From positions 1 to 38,877 of the forward strand of contig CANQVE010000020.1 of the NCBI GenBank assembly GCA_947627205.1: a stretch of 38,877 bases of DNA, given 5' to 3'. Position numbers and translations under genes: made by a program. Of the stretch, positions 1 through 7,883 are shown piece after piece. This stretch comes from an uncultured Clostridia bacterium (GTDB lineage Bacteria; Bacillota; Clostridia; Oscillospirales; Ruminococcaceae). Each line of letters begins with the position of its first letter. Position 1 is the first letter of the stretch. Below the pieces are notes generated by a model. The model searched no databases and had not been told where the DNA came from. It saw only the letters and a list, made by a program, of their open reading frames with translations.

Positions 1-287
1 TGCATAAGGTAGTGCGTTTCGCCGTCAAAGCGTTTGCAGATTATCCCCAAATATCCTATTTCGTTTTGGAGGATTATGGGTTGGGAGGAAACTATCTCAT
101 TATTCTCTGTTATCTGCAAGCCTTTTATCTGAAAAAAACTTCTGTTTTGATTGCGAATTTCTCCGATTTCGGTGTCATAAAGCCATTGGGTACATTGATC
201 AAGAAAGATCTTATTCAAAGAGACGCTAATCGTTTTATTTTTATCCACAATTCTTTCAAGAAGATATTCTGTTTTATTAAGCGGCAT
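1..287 (-). CDS. NDP-hexose 2,3-dehydratase family protein (partial, N-terminal 95 residues)
   Basis: The minus strand has an ATG at 287 preceded by a clear GAGGTGG ribosome site, and the frame stays open to the window edge, so the 3' end is missing. The translated start (MPLNKTEYLLERIVDK) is followed by FFQIKGLQI, then QPIILQNEIGYLGII and a DGETHYLM stretch. This pattern of an FF-x-(I/V)-x-G segment, then QPII-x-Q-x-E-x-G and a hxYL segment is typical of NDP-hexose 2,3-dehydratases (EvaA/TylX3-like), which remove the 2-hydroxyl of NDP-4-keto-6-deoxyhexoses on the way to 2,6-dideoxy sugars. It starts 9 bp after phosphonopyruvate decarboxylase in the same direction, so it is the last visible gene of the operon. 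The family call rests on remembered motifs in a fragment and is moderately sure. Confidence 0.72.
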   Translation of the reverse strand, partial: MPLNKTEYLLERIVDKNKTISVSLNKIFLDQCTQWLYDTEIGEIRNQNRSFFQIKGLQITENNEIVSSQPIILQNEIGYLGIICKRFDGETHYLM

Positions 288-296
288 TTTTCCACC

Positions 297-1412
297 TCAC
301 TTTATAAAATTAATAAAGTTAAGTTTATTCTCTATTGCCGTAGTTGTAGGTCTGCCTAAGTTTTCTCTCGCACCGATCGAGCATTTTACTTCGATAAGGC
401 TGAGTTCGTTTCTTATCTTTGCAGTTTCCAGCTCCATGTCAAGGCTTTCAAAATTATCTACACTCACTGCGTACGTATAACCGCAGCCCTTGGCAATTGC
501 AACAATGTCAATCTTACCGGCAACAGTTGGCATTCCACCAACCGTTTCATGTGCGCTATTGTTGATAACAATATGGACAATGTTATTCGGAGCATTAGCG
601 CCGATCACTGCCATCGCGCCCATATGCATAAGCGCAGCGCCGTCGCCGTCAATTATCCAGATCTTCTTATCCTGCTTTTGCAAAGCAATACCCAACGCGA
701 TAGATGATGCATGACCCATTGAACCAACGGTCAGGAAGTCACGTTCGTGACCCTCACTACGTGCCTCTCGTATCTCAAAAAGCTCACGGCTTGCTTTGCC
801 TGTCGTAGATACGATCGGGTCATTACCCGTATGCTCAACAATATGCTTAATTATTTCCTCACGGGTCATGCTGTTATCGTTCTCGTATTTAACTTTGCCG
901 TCAAACTCAAGCGTACCTTTTCTGACAACAAAAGCTACCTGTTTGCCTATTGCAAGGATCTGCTTAAACTCTTCCATTTTAGCAGCAAGCTCGTCCTCGG
1001 TAGTTTCCTTTGATATTACAAAATATGCAATATCCATATCTTCAAGCAGTTTAAGAGTTACTTCACCCTGATAGATGTGCTGCGGCTCATCGTGAACTCC
1101 CGGTTCACCGCGCCAGCCGATTATGAATACGCAAGGGATAGCGTAAACTTTGTCATTCATAAGACTTGCAACGGGGTTAATTATGTTTCCCTCACCACTG
1201 TTCTGCATATAAACAACAGGAATTTTGCCTGTTGCAAGGTGGTATCCTGCGGCAAGGGCAGTACAATTCCCCTCGTTCGCGGCGATAATGTGATGTTTAG
1301 GGTCTATGCCGTACTGAGACATCAGGTAATTACACAGTGCCTTCAACTGACTGTCGGGTACACCCGTGTAAAAATCTGAGCCTATTATTTCGATAAGTGA
1401 AGTTACTCTCAT
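297..1412 (-). CDS. aepY: Phosphonopyruvate decarboxylase (TPP-dependent)
   Basis: This 371-residue enzyme decarboxylates phosphonopyruvate to phosphonoacetaldehyde, the step that makes PEP mutase chemistry irreversible. The N-terminal pyrimidine-binding domain carries the catalytic glutamate context ANEGNC (E47). The C-terminal TPP/Mg domain has the GDG...NN motif (GDG at 256-258, NN at 284-285) after the SMGHASSIALGIAL segment typical of the family. Length fits known phosphonopyruvate decarboxylases (about 370-400). The ATG at 1412 overlaps the end of the acyltransferase by 4 bp (ATGA), so translation is probably coupled. Its partner is the PEP mutase domain at 5717-7726. No 2-aminoethylphosphonate transaminase follows in the visible operon, so what happens to the aldehyde is open. 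Confidence 0.92.
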   Translation of the reverse strand: MRVTSLIEIIGSDFYTGVPDSQLKALCNYLMSQYGIDPKHHIIAANEGNCTALAAGYHLATGKIPVVYMQNSGEGNIINPVASLMNDKVYAIPCVFIIGWRGEPGVHDEPQHIYQGEVTLKLLEDMDIAYFVISKETTEDELAAKMEEFKQILAIGKQVAFVVRKGTLEFDGKVKYENDNSMTREEIIKHIVEHTGNDPIVSTTGKASRELFEIREARSEGHERDFLTVGSMGHASSIALGIALQKQDKKIWIIDGDGAALMHMGAMAVIGANAPNNIVHIVINNSAHETVGGMPTVAGKIDIVAIAKGCGYTYAVSVDNFESLDMELETAKIRNELSLIEVKCSIGARENLGRPTTTAIENKLNFINFIK

Positions 1413-2452
1413 TTTCTTTTACCTACTCTCCCGTTTAATATTGGAAATTTGTCATTTATAAATTTACATACAGGTAAATAAATAATGGCTAAAATAATTG
1501 CAAATATAAATGCTATAATGCTGTAAATATAGGTATTATCCAATTGAAGTCGTGTCATTATCATGCTGAAAGCAGTGGTCGCAATTACATGGGTTCCTAT
1601 TATAAATACTGTATTTGGTGCAAATTTTCTGAATACAGAGATCCGTTTATCAATAATTCTACATATTTCAAAGTATACTATACTTCCGGTGATCCCTGAA
1701 ACAATAAACATCCAGTATTTTCCCAAATGCATTCCATACATGGTGACATTATCATTTAATAATATTCCTGAAACAGCCCAAGCAGTAAAACAAATAAATA
1801 TTATAATAGTCTTAAAACATTTCTTGCACGAGCTAAACTTTAAGTCTATATCATGAAGTATATTTCCGAATACAAAAAAGCCGTAAGCGATTATCGCCTT
1901 ATGTACTCCGAAGAAATCAAAGAACAATTGGGACCTATATAATACATATCCTAACAAAAAGCTTAAAGCTGCATATAACCACTTCAAATGAAACTTTTTT
2001 GCCGTAACTGACAGCAGCCCTTCTATAGCCATGACTTCAAATATGACAATGAAGAACCAATATGCCAATCCTAATATAACGCTTCCCCTAAAGAAAAACA
2101 TATTCAAGAATATATTCGCAAGATCAAATTCATTTTTTCGGATCCTTAAAATTATATTGAGCGGTGAAAATATAAGCATTATCAAAAATGCAGGCAACAA
2201 AAGTCTTTCAGCTTTCCGCTTAATAAAAACGCCATAGGAGACATTCTCTTTCTTTGAAAAAACATATCCTGAAAGAATAAAAAACATTGGGACATGAAAA
2301 GAATATATTATCCTATTCATTATAGGTATATTGCTGAAGTATAAAAGATGACCGATTATAGTCAGTATAACTCCGATACCTTTAGCAGTATCTACCCAGG
2401 GCATGTACCCCCCCCCCGGAGTTAATTTACGACTTTTGTTATTTTCTTCCAT
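1409..2452 (-). CDS. Acyltransferase 3 family membrane protein with in-frame poly-G tract
   Basis: A 347-residue multi-pass membrane protein of the Acyl_transf_3 / fucose 4-O-acetylase type. After a 16-residue polar lead comes the family start WVDTAKGIGVILTIIGHLL with the conserved histidine, then SFHVPMFFILSGY and about ten membrane helices. Family members O-acetylate sugars of surface glycans on the membrane. The ATG at 2452 has a strong AAGGAG site 7 bp upstream. A run of ten G at codons 12-15 (PGGGY) sits between this start and the domain. At G10 the gene is open. Loss of one G gives a stop eight codons past the tract region (GGG TAG), and gain of one also stops within about a dozen codons (TGC TAA). 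An ATG directly after the tract could allow a weak restart. The gene therefore looks phase-variable and ON here. Confidence 0.88.
   Translation of the reverse strand: MEENNKSRKLTPGGGYMPWVDTAKGIGVILTIIGHLLYFSNIPIMNRIIYSFHVPMFFILSGYVFSKKENVSYGVFIKRKAERLLLPAFLIMLIFSPLNIILRIRKNEFDLANIFLNMFFFRGSVILGLAYWFFIVIFEVMAIEGLLSVTAKKFHLKWLYAALSFLLGYVLYRSQLFFDFFGVHKAIIAYGFFVFGNILHDIDLKFSSCKKCFKTIIIFICFTAWAVSGILLNDNVTMYGMHLGKYWMFIVSGITGSIVYFEICRIIDKRISVFRKFAPNTVFIIGTHVIATTAFSMIMTRLQLDNTYIYSIIAFIFAIILAIIYLPVCKFINDKFPILNGRVGKRK
2408..2417 (-). repeat. Poly-G (G10) homopolymer inside acyltransferase
   Basis: Ten consecutive C on the plus strand (G on the coding strand) lie 36 bp inside the acyltransferase gene. 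Such a run is far out of character for this AT-leaning operon. Runs of this length in coding regions slip during replication and act as ON/OFF switches in surface-glycan genes of other bacteria. Slippage here is inferred, not observed. Confidence 0.9.
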
Positions 2453-2463
2453 AATAACGCTCC

Positions 2464-3423
2464 TTATTGCAACAAGTTCTTGATGTTCATATATATTTTT
2501 TCCGAAGTCAGTCCATATTTATTTAAGAGATTTTCATATGTGTCAGGCTTAGGATATTCGTCGATTATGCCTATTTTTACAAGCTTTTGCGATTTTGAAT
2601 GTGCCGCCAGAACATCTGCTACAGCACTGCCTAATCCTCCTATTACGTTGTGTTCCTCTATACTTATGGCTAAACGTATATCAGAAAGACTGCATATCAT
2701 TTTTTCATCTATAGGTTTAATTGAGCTCATATTAACTACGGTGCAGCCTATACCATCATTTTTTAGCATCTCAACCGCCTTGACTGAACTGTAAACTTGC
2801 ATACCTGAGGCATATATAACAACATCTCTGCCTTCTTCTGCTACTATATCAGCTTTACCTATTCTGTAGTCGAAATCTTTATAATAAATGCGAGGAATAT
2901 TAATACCGCCTGTCAATCTTATATAAAAAGGGCCGTCCAGAACAGAGGCGGTTTCGATCATTTTTGCTGCTTCAAAACAATCGGCAGGTGAAAGTACCGT
3001 AATATTAGGAATTGCCCTCATCATGGCTATATCGTCAAGTGCCATAGAAGCAGCCCCTAAATTCCCAGATACCAATCCGGCGGATCCTCCTATAAGTTTA
3101 ATTCCTAAACCCATTTCGCCAATACTCATTCTTATTTGATCGGCTGCTCGCATGGTTATGAATGGAGCATATGCAACTCCAAAAGGAATAAAACCTTCAT
3201 GGCAAAGTCCACTTATTATTCCTATGAGACTTTGCTCTGCAATACTTACTTGCAGACCCGACCCGTTCATTTTCTGTATCAGTCCAAATCGGCTTCCTAC
3301 GTCCGCATAAGCAGCTATAATGCGAGGATCCTGCTTACTCAATTTCTCAAGCATAAATCCTACAATACCCCTGCTTCCCTGCGTGTGTATTCCGTTTATC
3401 ACTTTTTCATCATAATGCATCAT
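2464..3423 (-). CDS. Transketolase, C-terminal (pyrimidine/TK-C) subunit
   Basis: About 320 residues matching the second half of a split transketolase: the pyrimidine-binding domain with ADVGSRFGL, the catalytic glutamate region VSIAEQSLIGIISGL and GFIPFGVAYAPFITMRAADQIR, then the TK C-terminal domain ending near residue 319. Together with the adjacent N-terminal subunit it would move two-carbon ketol units between sugar phosphates or onto another aldehyde. I place the start at ATG 3423, which has GAGGT 7 bp upstream. Longer reading frames upstream lack a ribosome site. The gene overlaps the N-subunit by 14 bp, so the subunits are translationally linked. Its place inside a phosphonate and capsule operon points to a specialised role rather than the pentose phosphate pathway. 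Confidence 0.88.
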   Translation of the reverse strand: MMHYDEKVINGIHTQGSRGIVGFMLEKLSKQDPRIIAAYADVGSRFGLIQKMNGSGLQVSIAEQSLIGIISGLCHEGFIPFGVAYAPFITMRAADQIRMSIGEMGLGIKLIGGSAGLVSGNLGAASMALDDIAMMRAIPNITVLSPADCFEAAKMIETASVLDGPFYIRLTGGINIPRIYYKDFDYRIGKADIVAEEGRDVVIYASGMQVYSSVKAVEMLKNDGIGCTVVNMSSIKPIDEKMICSLSDIRLAISIEEHNVIGGLGSAVADVLAAHSKSQKLVKIGIIDEYPKPDTYENLLNKYGLTSEKIYMNIKNLLQ

Positions 3424-4246
3424 AATTGTTACCTCTGATTTCAAGCATAGCTTTTTTATAAAGCTCATCGGTCAGAACATTCTGATGCCATTCTGCCTCG
3501 TTTTCGGCAAAACTTATTCCCTTGCCTTTTATGGTATCTGCAATTACGGCATATGGTTTGCCATGACTTGTAAACGACAGCGCTCTGTCTATTTCGCTGA
3601 TGTTATGACCATCTATTGTAACGGCATTAAAGCCAAACGCCGACCATCTTTCTTCCATCATGTTCATTCTGTTTATGGTACAAGTAAATCCATCTATCTG
3701 TAAATTGTTTCTATCAACTAAAACTACAATATTGTCAAGCTTCAAATGTCCGGCGAGAGATGCAGCTTCCCATACAGAACCCTCGTCACACTCGCCGTCA
3801 CCTAAAACGATATACACTTTTGATGTATTGTTATTTTTCTTTTTAAGCGCCCAGGCAATACCCACAGCATATGCCAGTCCTTGTCCAAGACTTCCCGAAG
3901 AAAATTCAATACCATAGTTTATATTACGCACAGTCTGCTTATAGTAAATATTTCTTTCTCCAAGCAAGCTGCCTACCTCTGACAGATTTTTAATGATACC
4001 AACACGGTGCATAGCCGAATACATAGCTATTGAGCCCTGTCCTTTGCTCATTATCACTCTGTCTCTGAATTCGCTTTTTAAATCATTTATATCAAATCTG
4101 AGATGCCCATAATACAACACAGCAAGCAGTTCGACCAAGGACATACAGCCGCCTAAATGAGCTGCATTATTTCCTAAACGATAGCACATTTCAACTATAT
4201 CTTCTCTCATGCCATTAGCAATATCTGATATTTTATTGATGTCCAA
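3410..4246 (-). CDS. Transketolase, N-terminal (TPP/Mg-binding) subunit
   Basis: The first half of a split transketolase. Features are the early AAHLGGCMSLVELLAVLYYG segment with a family histidine, SGSLGQGLAYAVGIA, and the TPP/Mg motif GDGECDEGSVWEAA...NN. The start is uncertain: an ATG at 4264 has no ribosome site, while a TTG at 4246 has AAAGGAG with 8 bp spacing, and I favour the TTG. With either start the gene overlaps or abuts the nucleotidyltransferase upstream. It pairs with the C-terminal subunit that follows. The donor and acceptor cannot be read from the sequence. Possibilities include making a pentulose for an activated polyol, or extending phosphonoacetaldehyde by two carbons. 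Confidence 0.87.
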   Translation of the reverse strand: MDINKISDIANGMREDIVEMCYRLGNNAAHLGGCMSLVELLAVLYYGHLRFDINDLKSEFRDRVIMSKGQGSIAMYSAMHRVGIIKNLSEVGSLLGERNIYYKQTVRNINYGIEFSSGSLGQGLAYAVGIAWALKKKNNNTSKVYIVLGDGECDEGSVWEAASLAGHLKLDNIVVLVDRNNLQIDGFTCTINRMNMMEERWSAFGFNAVTIDGHNISEIDRALSFTSHGKPYAVIADTIKGKGISFAENEAEWHQNVLTDELYKKAMLEIRGNNYDAL

Positions 4247-4247
4247 A

Positions 4248-4961
4248 TCATTTTCTCCTTTCATGTGCTAAAATCGCCAAATAATCCTCATAAAAATCAA
4301 ATTCTCTCCAGAAATAGCCCTTGACATCTATGAAGTCGATTTTTTCCTTTTTCTGCATATTAAGAGAAATGACCATGTCTTCAAAATATGTATTAAATTT
4401 CTCGTTCTCAATATATTCTTCAATCGTTTTTTTGACTTCCGCGGTCTTTTCCTTTTTTATACAGGTTATACCCATATATTCAAAATTTCTTTTTTCGTAA
4501 GGAGTATCAGGTCCGTATTCAACTATTATCCCATTATTATCGACAGAGAAATAAAAATCTCCACTATCGATCCTGTCACCGGCGACTATCATAGACAGTG
4601 CTTTCTTTGAATCAGCAACCATATCAAGAAACTCTTTGGGATAATAAAGATCAGCACTTGTAAGCAGAATATCATCATCACCGAATTCTTCTCTTGCAAA
4701 CCAAAGACTTACTATGTTATTTGTGATAGAGTAAAATGGATTTTCATAGTACTTTACCGGAAGTCCTTTTAGTGACTCCTTGATATTCTCCTTTTTATAA
4801 CCGACACATACGACAACCTCGATATTTTTTTCAAGCATATTTATAACGCTGTGTCTTATTATCGGAGTACCATCTTCCAAGGGTAGTGTAGATTTAGGGA
4901 TTCCGTTTATCTTATCTGAAATGCGGCTTCCTTTTCCCGCTGCCATAATAAGTGCTTTCAT
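4248..4961 (-). CDS. LicC/PntC-like nucleotidyltransferase (probable cytidylyltransferase)
   Basis: A 237-residue single-domain nucleotidyltransferase. The N-terminal signature MAAGKGSRI is followed by the conserved lysine in PKSTLPL (K23), then the acidic DLYYP metal-site region. The C-terminal segment (YFEDMVISLN, then WREFDFYEDYLAI) is typical of LicC phosphocholine and PntC 2-aminoethylphosphonate cytidylyltransferases. It would activate a phospho- or phosphonoalcohol as a CDP or CMP derivative for transfer to a glycan. It has a perfect AGGAGGT site before ATG 4961 and lies 9 bp after the SDR. The PEP mutase protein in this operon already carries a similar domain, so there are two candidate activating enzymes, perhaps for two substrates. 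Substrate not assignable from sequence. Confidence 0.8.
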   Translation of the reverse strand: MKALIMAAGKGSRISDKINGIPKSTLPLEDGTPIIRHSVINMLEKNIEVVVCVGYKKENIKESLKGLPVKYYENPFYSITNNIVSLWFAREEFGDDDILLTSADLYYPKEFLDMVADSKKALSMIVAGDRIDSGDFYFSVDNNGIIVEYGPDTPYEKRNFEYMGITCIKKEKTAEVKKTIEEYIENEKFNTYFEDMVISLNMQKKEKIDFIDVKGYFWREFDFYEDYLAILAHERRK

Positions 4962-4970
4962 TTTTACCTC

Positions 4971-5696
4971 CTAACAGTAGCAATACCCACCGTCAATTCT
5001 GATGTTTGCACCATTTATATATTGGTTATTGATAATTTCCCAGCACAAGCTTGCAATTTCCTCCGGAGTTGCAAATCTGTGCAAAGCTATTTTGTCTTCG
5101 ATCCGCTTTCTGTGATCAGGCTGTTTTGTGCTTTGCCAAGGTGTTTTTACAAAGCTAGGTATTACAGCATTCACAGTAATCCTTTTAGGTTCAAAGAATT
5201 TTACAAGTTCTTTTACCATTTGATGAATGGCTGCCTTGGAAACCCCATATGCCAAAGACTGTGCATGAGGAAACACTCCACATATTGAACCAATAAATAT
5301 AATCCTACCTTTATCCTTAGGAATGTTATTAAACAGCCCCTGCGTGATATAAAAAGGTACATTAACATTGGTGTTCATAACATATTCCCATTTTTCCTTG
5401 GTGATTTCTTCAAATGGACTTTTATCTGTAACGGCAGAATTCAACACGAGGCAATCTATGCATGTTGCATTATCAAGAATTTCTTTAACAAACGCCTTAG
5501 CATTGTCATAGCTTGACAATTCACACTTTATGATTTTAAAGCGATTTTTCAGTTCTTTATGGGTTTCTGCAAATTCTTCTGCGTTCTTATCATCTTTGGC
5601 GTAATTAATAAACACGAACCAGCCTTCTCTCAAAAGCTTTTCTGCAATAGCTTTCCCTATACCTTTTGTTGAACCAGTTACAACAGCATATCTCAT
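4971..5696 (-). CDS. Short-chain dehydrogenase/reductase (FabG-like)
   Basis: A 241-residue classical SDR. It has the NAD(P)-binding TGSTKGIG (residues 7-14), the LNSAV variant of the NNAG motif near 85-89, catalytic S137, and YxxxK with Y150 and K154, and ends in the usual NGANIRIDGGY. It has a GGAGG-type site before ATG 5696 and follows the PEP mutase gene by 20 bp. In this context it may reduce phosphonoacetaldehyde, or a ketone made by the adjacent transketolase, or a sugar precursor. A FabG role in fatty acid synthesis is unlikely away from other fab genes. The family is certain; the substrate is inference. Confidence 0.85.
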   Translation of the reverse strand: MRYAVVTGSTKGIGKAIAEKLLREGWFVFINYAKDDKNAEEFAETHKELKNRFKIIKCELSSYDNAKAFVKEILDNATCIDCLVLNSAVTDKSPFEEITKEKWEYVMNTNVNVPFYITQGLFNNIPKDKGRIIFIGSICGVFPHAQSLAYGVSKAAIHQMVKELVKFFEPKRITVNAVIPSFVKTPWQSTKQPDHRKRIEDKIALHRFATPEEIASLCWEIINNQYINGANIRIDGGYCYC

Positions 5697-5716
5697 ATAA
5701 TTGCCTCCATGATGAA

Positions 5717-7726
5717 TTATCTTTCTTCGGGTATAAGCGTTATTATATCCTTAATGCTCATACATTTATCGTCACATTCTTTTGCTCTATGCGTTCTCAG
5801 AATGGTTTCCGCCGCATCTTTCATTGCCGGAAAGCCTGTCCTTGTCAATTGATTTGCATAGATAATTATGTTAGCCCCAAGTTCTTTCCATTCATCCTCA
5901 TAAACAGTGTTGAAAGAAGTAGGCACTAAGACAATAGGTGTTGACTTATCCTGCTCACGGAACTTAGCAATAAACTCCTTTATCTCGCTCGGATCTTTCT
6001 TACGGCTATGTATCATAATCGCGTCAGCTCCCGCTTTTACAAATGCAAAAGCACGGGTGAGAGCATCTTCCATACCTCTTTCGAGAATGAGGCTCTCAAT
6101 TCTCGCGCAAATCATGAAGTCCTTTGTCTTTTGAGCCTTTTTGCCTGCAGCGATCTTCGTACTGAAATTCTCTATGCTGTCCTGAGTTTGTTGAACTTCC
6201 GTACCAAACAAAGAATTTTTCTTCAGTCCTGTTTTATCTTCAATTATTATCATTGAAACGCCCATACGTTCAAGCGTTCTGACAGTATATACAAAATGCT
6301 CGGTCAGCCCGCCCGTATCACCGTCAAATATAATGGGCTTAGTCGTGACCTCCATAATGTCATCAATAGTGCGAAAACGGCTTGTCATATCAACAAGTTC
6401 TATGTCGGGCTTGCCCTTGGCTGTCGAATCGCAGAGCGAGCTTACCCACATTGCGTCAAACTGCCTTGAACCGCCGTCCTCGTGAACAATGGTTTTTTCC
6501 ACGATCAGACCTGTTATACCGCTGTGCGCTTCCATAGCGGTGACAAGCCCTTTCATTTCCAAAGCCTTTTTAAGCCTTGCACGTCGTACATCAGGCAAAG
6601 ACAGCTCTGACCTTGCCCTGTCCTCTATTGCTTTATATTCAGGATTATCCGAATAAGGATATTCCACCAGTTTACCACCGTAAGATGCCAGAACAGATGT
6701 TACTTCATCTCGGATAGGACGCTGAAAACCTGTCACCCAGTCATCGCCATGAACGACGATATCAGGCTTATATTTTTCAAGATTAGGTGTATAAGACATC
6801 GTCTCCTGATCGACGACCTTATATACTCCGGCTATATTTTCAAAGAGTTTTTTCCTTTCTTTTGCCGGAACGAGCGGAAAGCGTTTATATGAAGTGACCG
6901 CCTCGTCGGACAACACACCAATAATAAGTTTTCCGAGACGCTGTGCTTTTTTGATTATTGAAATGTGTCCGCCATGAATTATGTCTGTTGAAAAGCACAT
7001 ATACACGGTACGTTGCTCGACCTCTTTCAGCCTTGCACTTACAACTGCAAGATCATCCGGGTTATCTATTTCAGCACAAAGAAGGTTTCCTACGTCAAGA
7101 GCAGAAATATTCGCAGCGCCATTCAGCTCATTCAGCGCATTTTCCGCATAGACATTTCTCTTATCATTTTCGCAGAACTCAATTATCTTATCAAGCCAGA
7201 TCTTCCAATCTTCATTTTTAAGTTTATATAAGGCCTGCGCTGCCATTGATTCATTGAAAATATCCACGCCGACCTGCATAACCATTCCGTCGACAACTCT
7301 TGCCTTGAAATCTTTTTCCGGCAATGGAAGATTTGAAGATACTGTCATACATGAAACAGGCGATGCAGCTATACGGTCAAAAACTTCATTTTCAAAGACC
7401 AGATCTCCGTGCATAAGTATAATATCGTCATCAAGATAATCTTTCGCACAATAGATACTGTAAATATAGTTGGTCTTGTCATACAGCGGATTCTTTACAA
7501 AAGTAATATGTAACGGCAACTCAAGAGAATTACAATAATTTACAAGAACGCCGTCATAATATCCTGTTGTTATGACAACATCTTCTATACCCGCATCTGC
7601 AAGCTGTTTTAGTTGTCGTGAAAGAATCGTTTCACTTGGCGAAATTTCGGTCATGCACTTTGGGTGCTCTGAGGTCAGAGACCCCATACGAGTTCCAAGA
7701 CCAGAGTTGAGAATTATGGCTTTCAT
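5717..7726 (-). CDS. Three-domain PEP mutase: NTP transferase - TagD-like cytidylyltransferase - PEP phosphomutase
   Basis: A 669-residue fusion. Residues 1-235 form a LicC/PntC-like nucleotidyltransferase (MKAIILNSGLGTRMG, PKCMTEI). Residues about 238-370 form a second, unrelated nucleotidyltransferase of the glycerol-3-phosphate cytidylyltransferase type, with STDIIHGGH (HxGH at 251-254). Residues about 380-669 are a PEP mutase of the isocitrate-lyase superfamily carrying the diagnostic EDK-x5-NS motif (EDK at 496-498, NS at 504-505). PEP mutase converts phosphoenolpyruvate to phosphonopyruvate, the gate to C-P bond chemistry; the decarboxylase at 297-1412 pulls it forward. The start is ATG 7726, with AAAGGA 8 bp upstream, rather than an earlier in-frame codon without a site. 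The 157 bp before it separate this phosphonate module from the flippase and may hold a secondary promoter, but no strong match was seen. Confidence 0.9.
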   Translation of the reverse strand: MKAIILNSGLGTRMGSLTSEHPKCMTEISPSETILSRQLKQLADAGIEDVVITTGYYDGVLVNYCNSLELPLHITFVKNPLYDKTNYIYSIYCAKDYLDDDIILMHGDLVFENEVFDRIAASPVSCMTVSSNLPLPEKDFKARVVDGMVMQVGVDIFNESMAAQALYKLKNEDWKIWLDKIIEFCENDKRNVYAENALNELNGAANISALDVGNLLCAEIDNPDDLAVVSARLKEVEQRTVYMCFSTDIIHGGHISIIKKAQRLGKLIIGVLSDEAVTSYKRFPLVPAKERKKLFENIAGVYKVVDQETMSYTPNLEKYKPDIVVHGDDWVTGFQRPIRDEVTSVLASYGGKLVEYPYSDNPEYKAIEDRARSELSLPDVRRARLKKALEMKGLVTAMEAHSGITGLIVEKTIVHEDGGSRQFDAMWVSSLCDSTAKGKPDIELVDMTSRFRTIDDIMEVTTKPIIFDGDTGGLTEHFVYTVRTLERMGVSMIIIEDKTGLKKNSLFGTEVQQTQDSIENFSTKIAAGKKAQKTKDFMICARIESLILERGMEDALTRAFAFVKAGADAIMIHSRKKDPSEIKEFIAKFREQDKSTPIVLVPTSFNTVYEDEWKELGANIIIYANQLTRTGFPAMKDAAETILRTHRAKECDDKCMSIKDIITLIPEER

Positions 7727-7883
7727 ATGATATATCCTTTCGTAATAAAACATTTAATTGATTTGATCGAAATTAAATATGAATAATTCCATTTTTCTAC
7801 AATAAACTCTTTGTAGGAAAAACTTATATATGGAGAATAAGTTGCTTACGAAAAATTGCTTGTGTTTTAATACATAACCATTA

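Noticed and set aside
12-359. 115-codon open frame on the plus strand at the window start
   Set aside because: It overlaps a minus-strand gene with a good ribosome site and recognisable 2,3-dehydratase motifs, and crosses into the phosphonopyruvate decarboxylase end.
2464-4264. Pyruvate dehydrogenase E1 or DXP synthase in place of split transketolase
   Set aside because: Size split, order and motifs (GDGECDEGSVWEAA; IAEQSLIGIISGL) fit transketolase halves better, and no E2/E3 or DXP context is present.
7739-7775. Another recombinase-type TTTCGT...CGAAA site before the PEP mutase gene
   Set aside because: The spacing is wider than the 11-5-11 pattern, and similarity stops after six bases, so it is probably chance.
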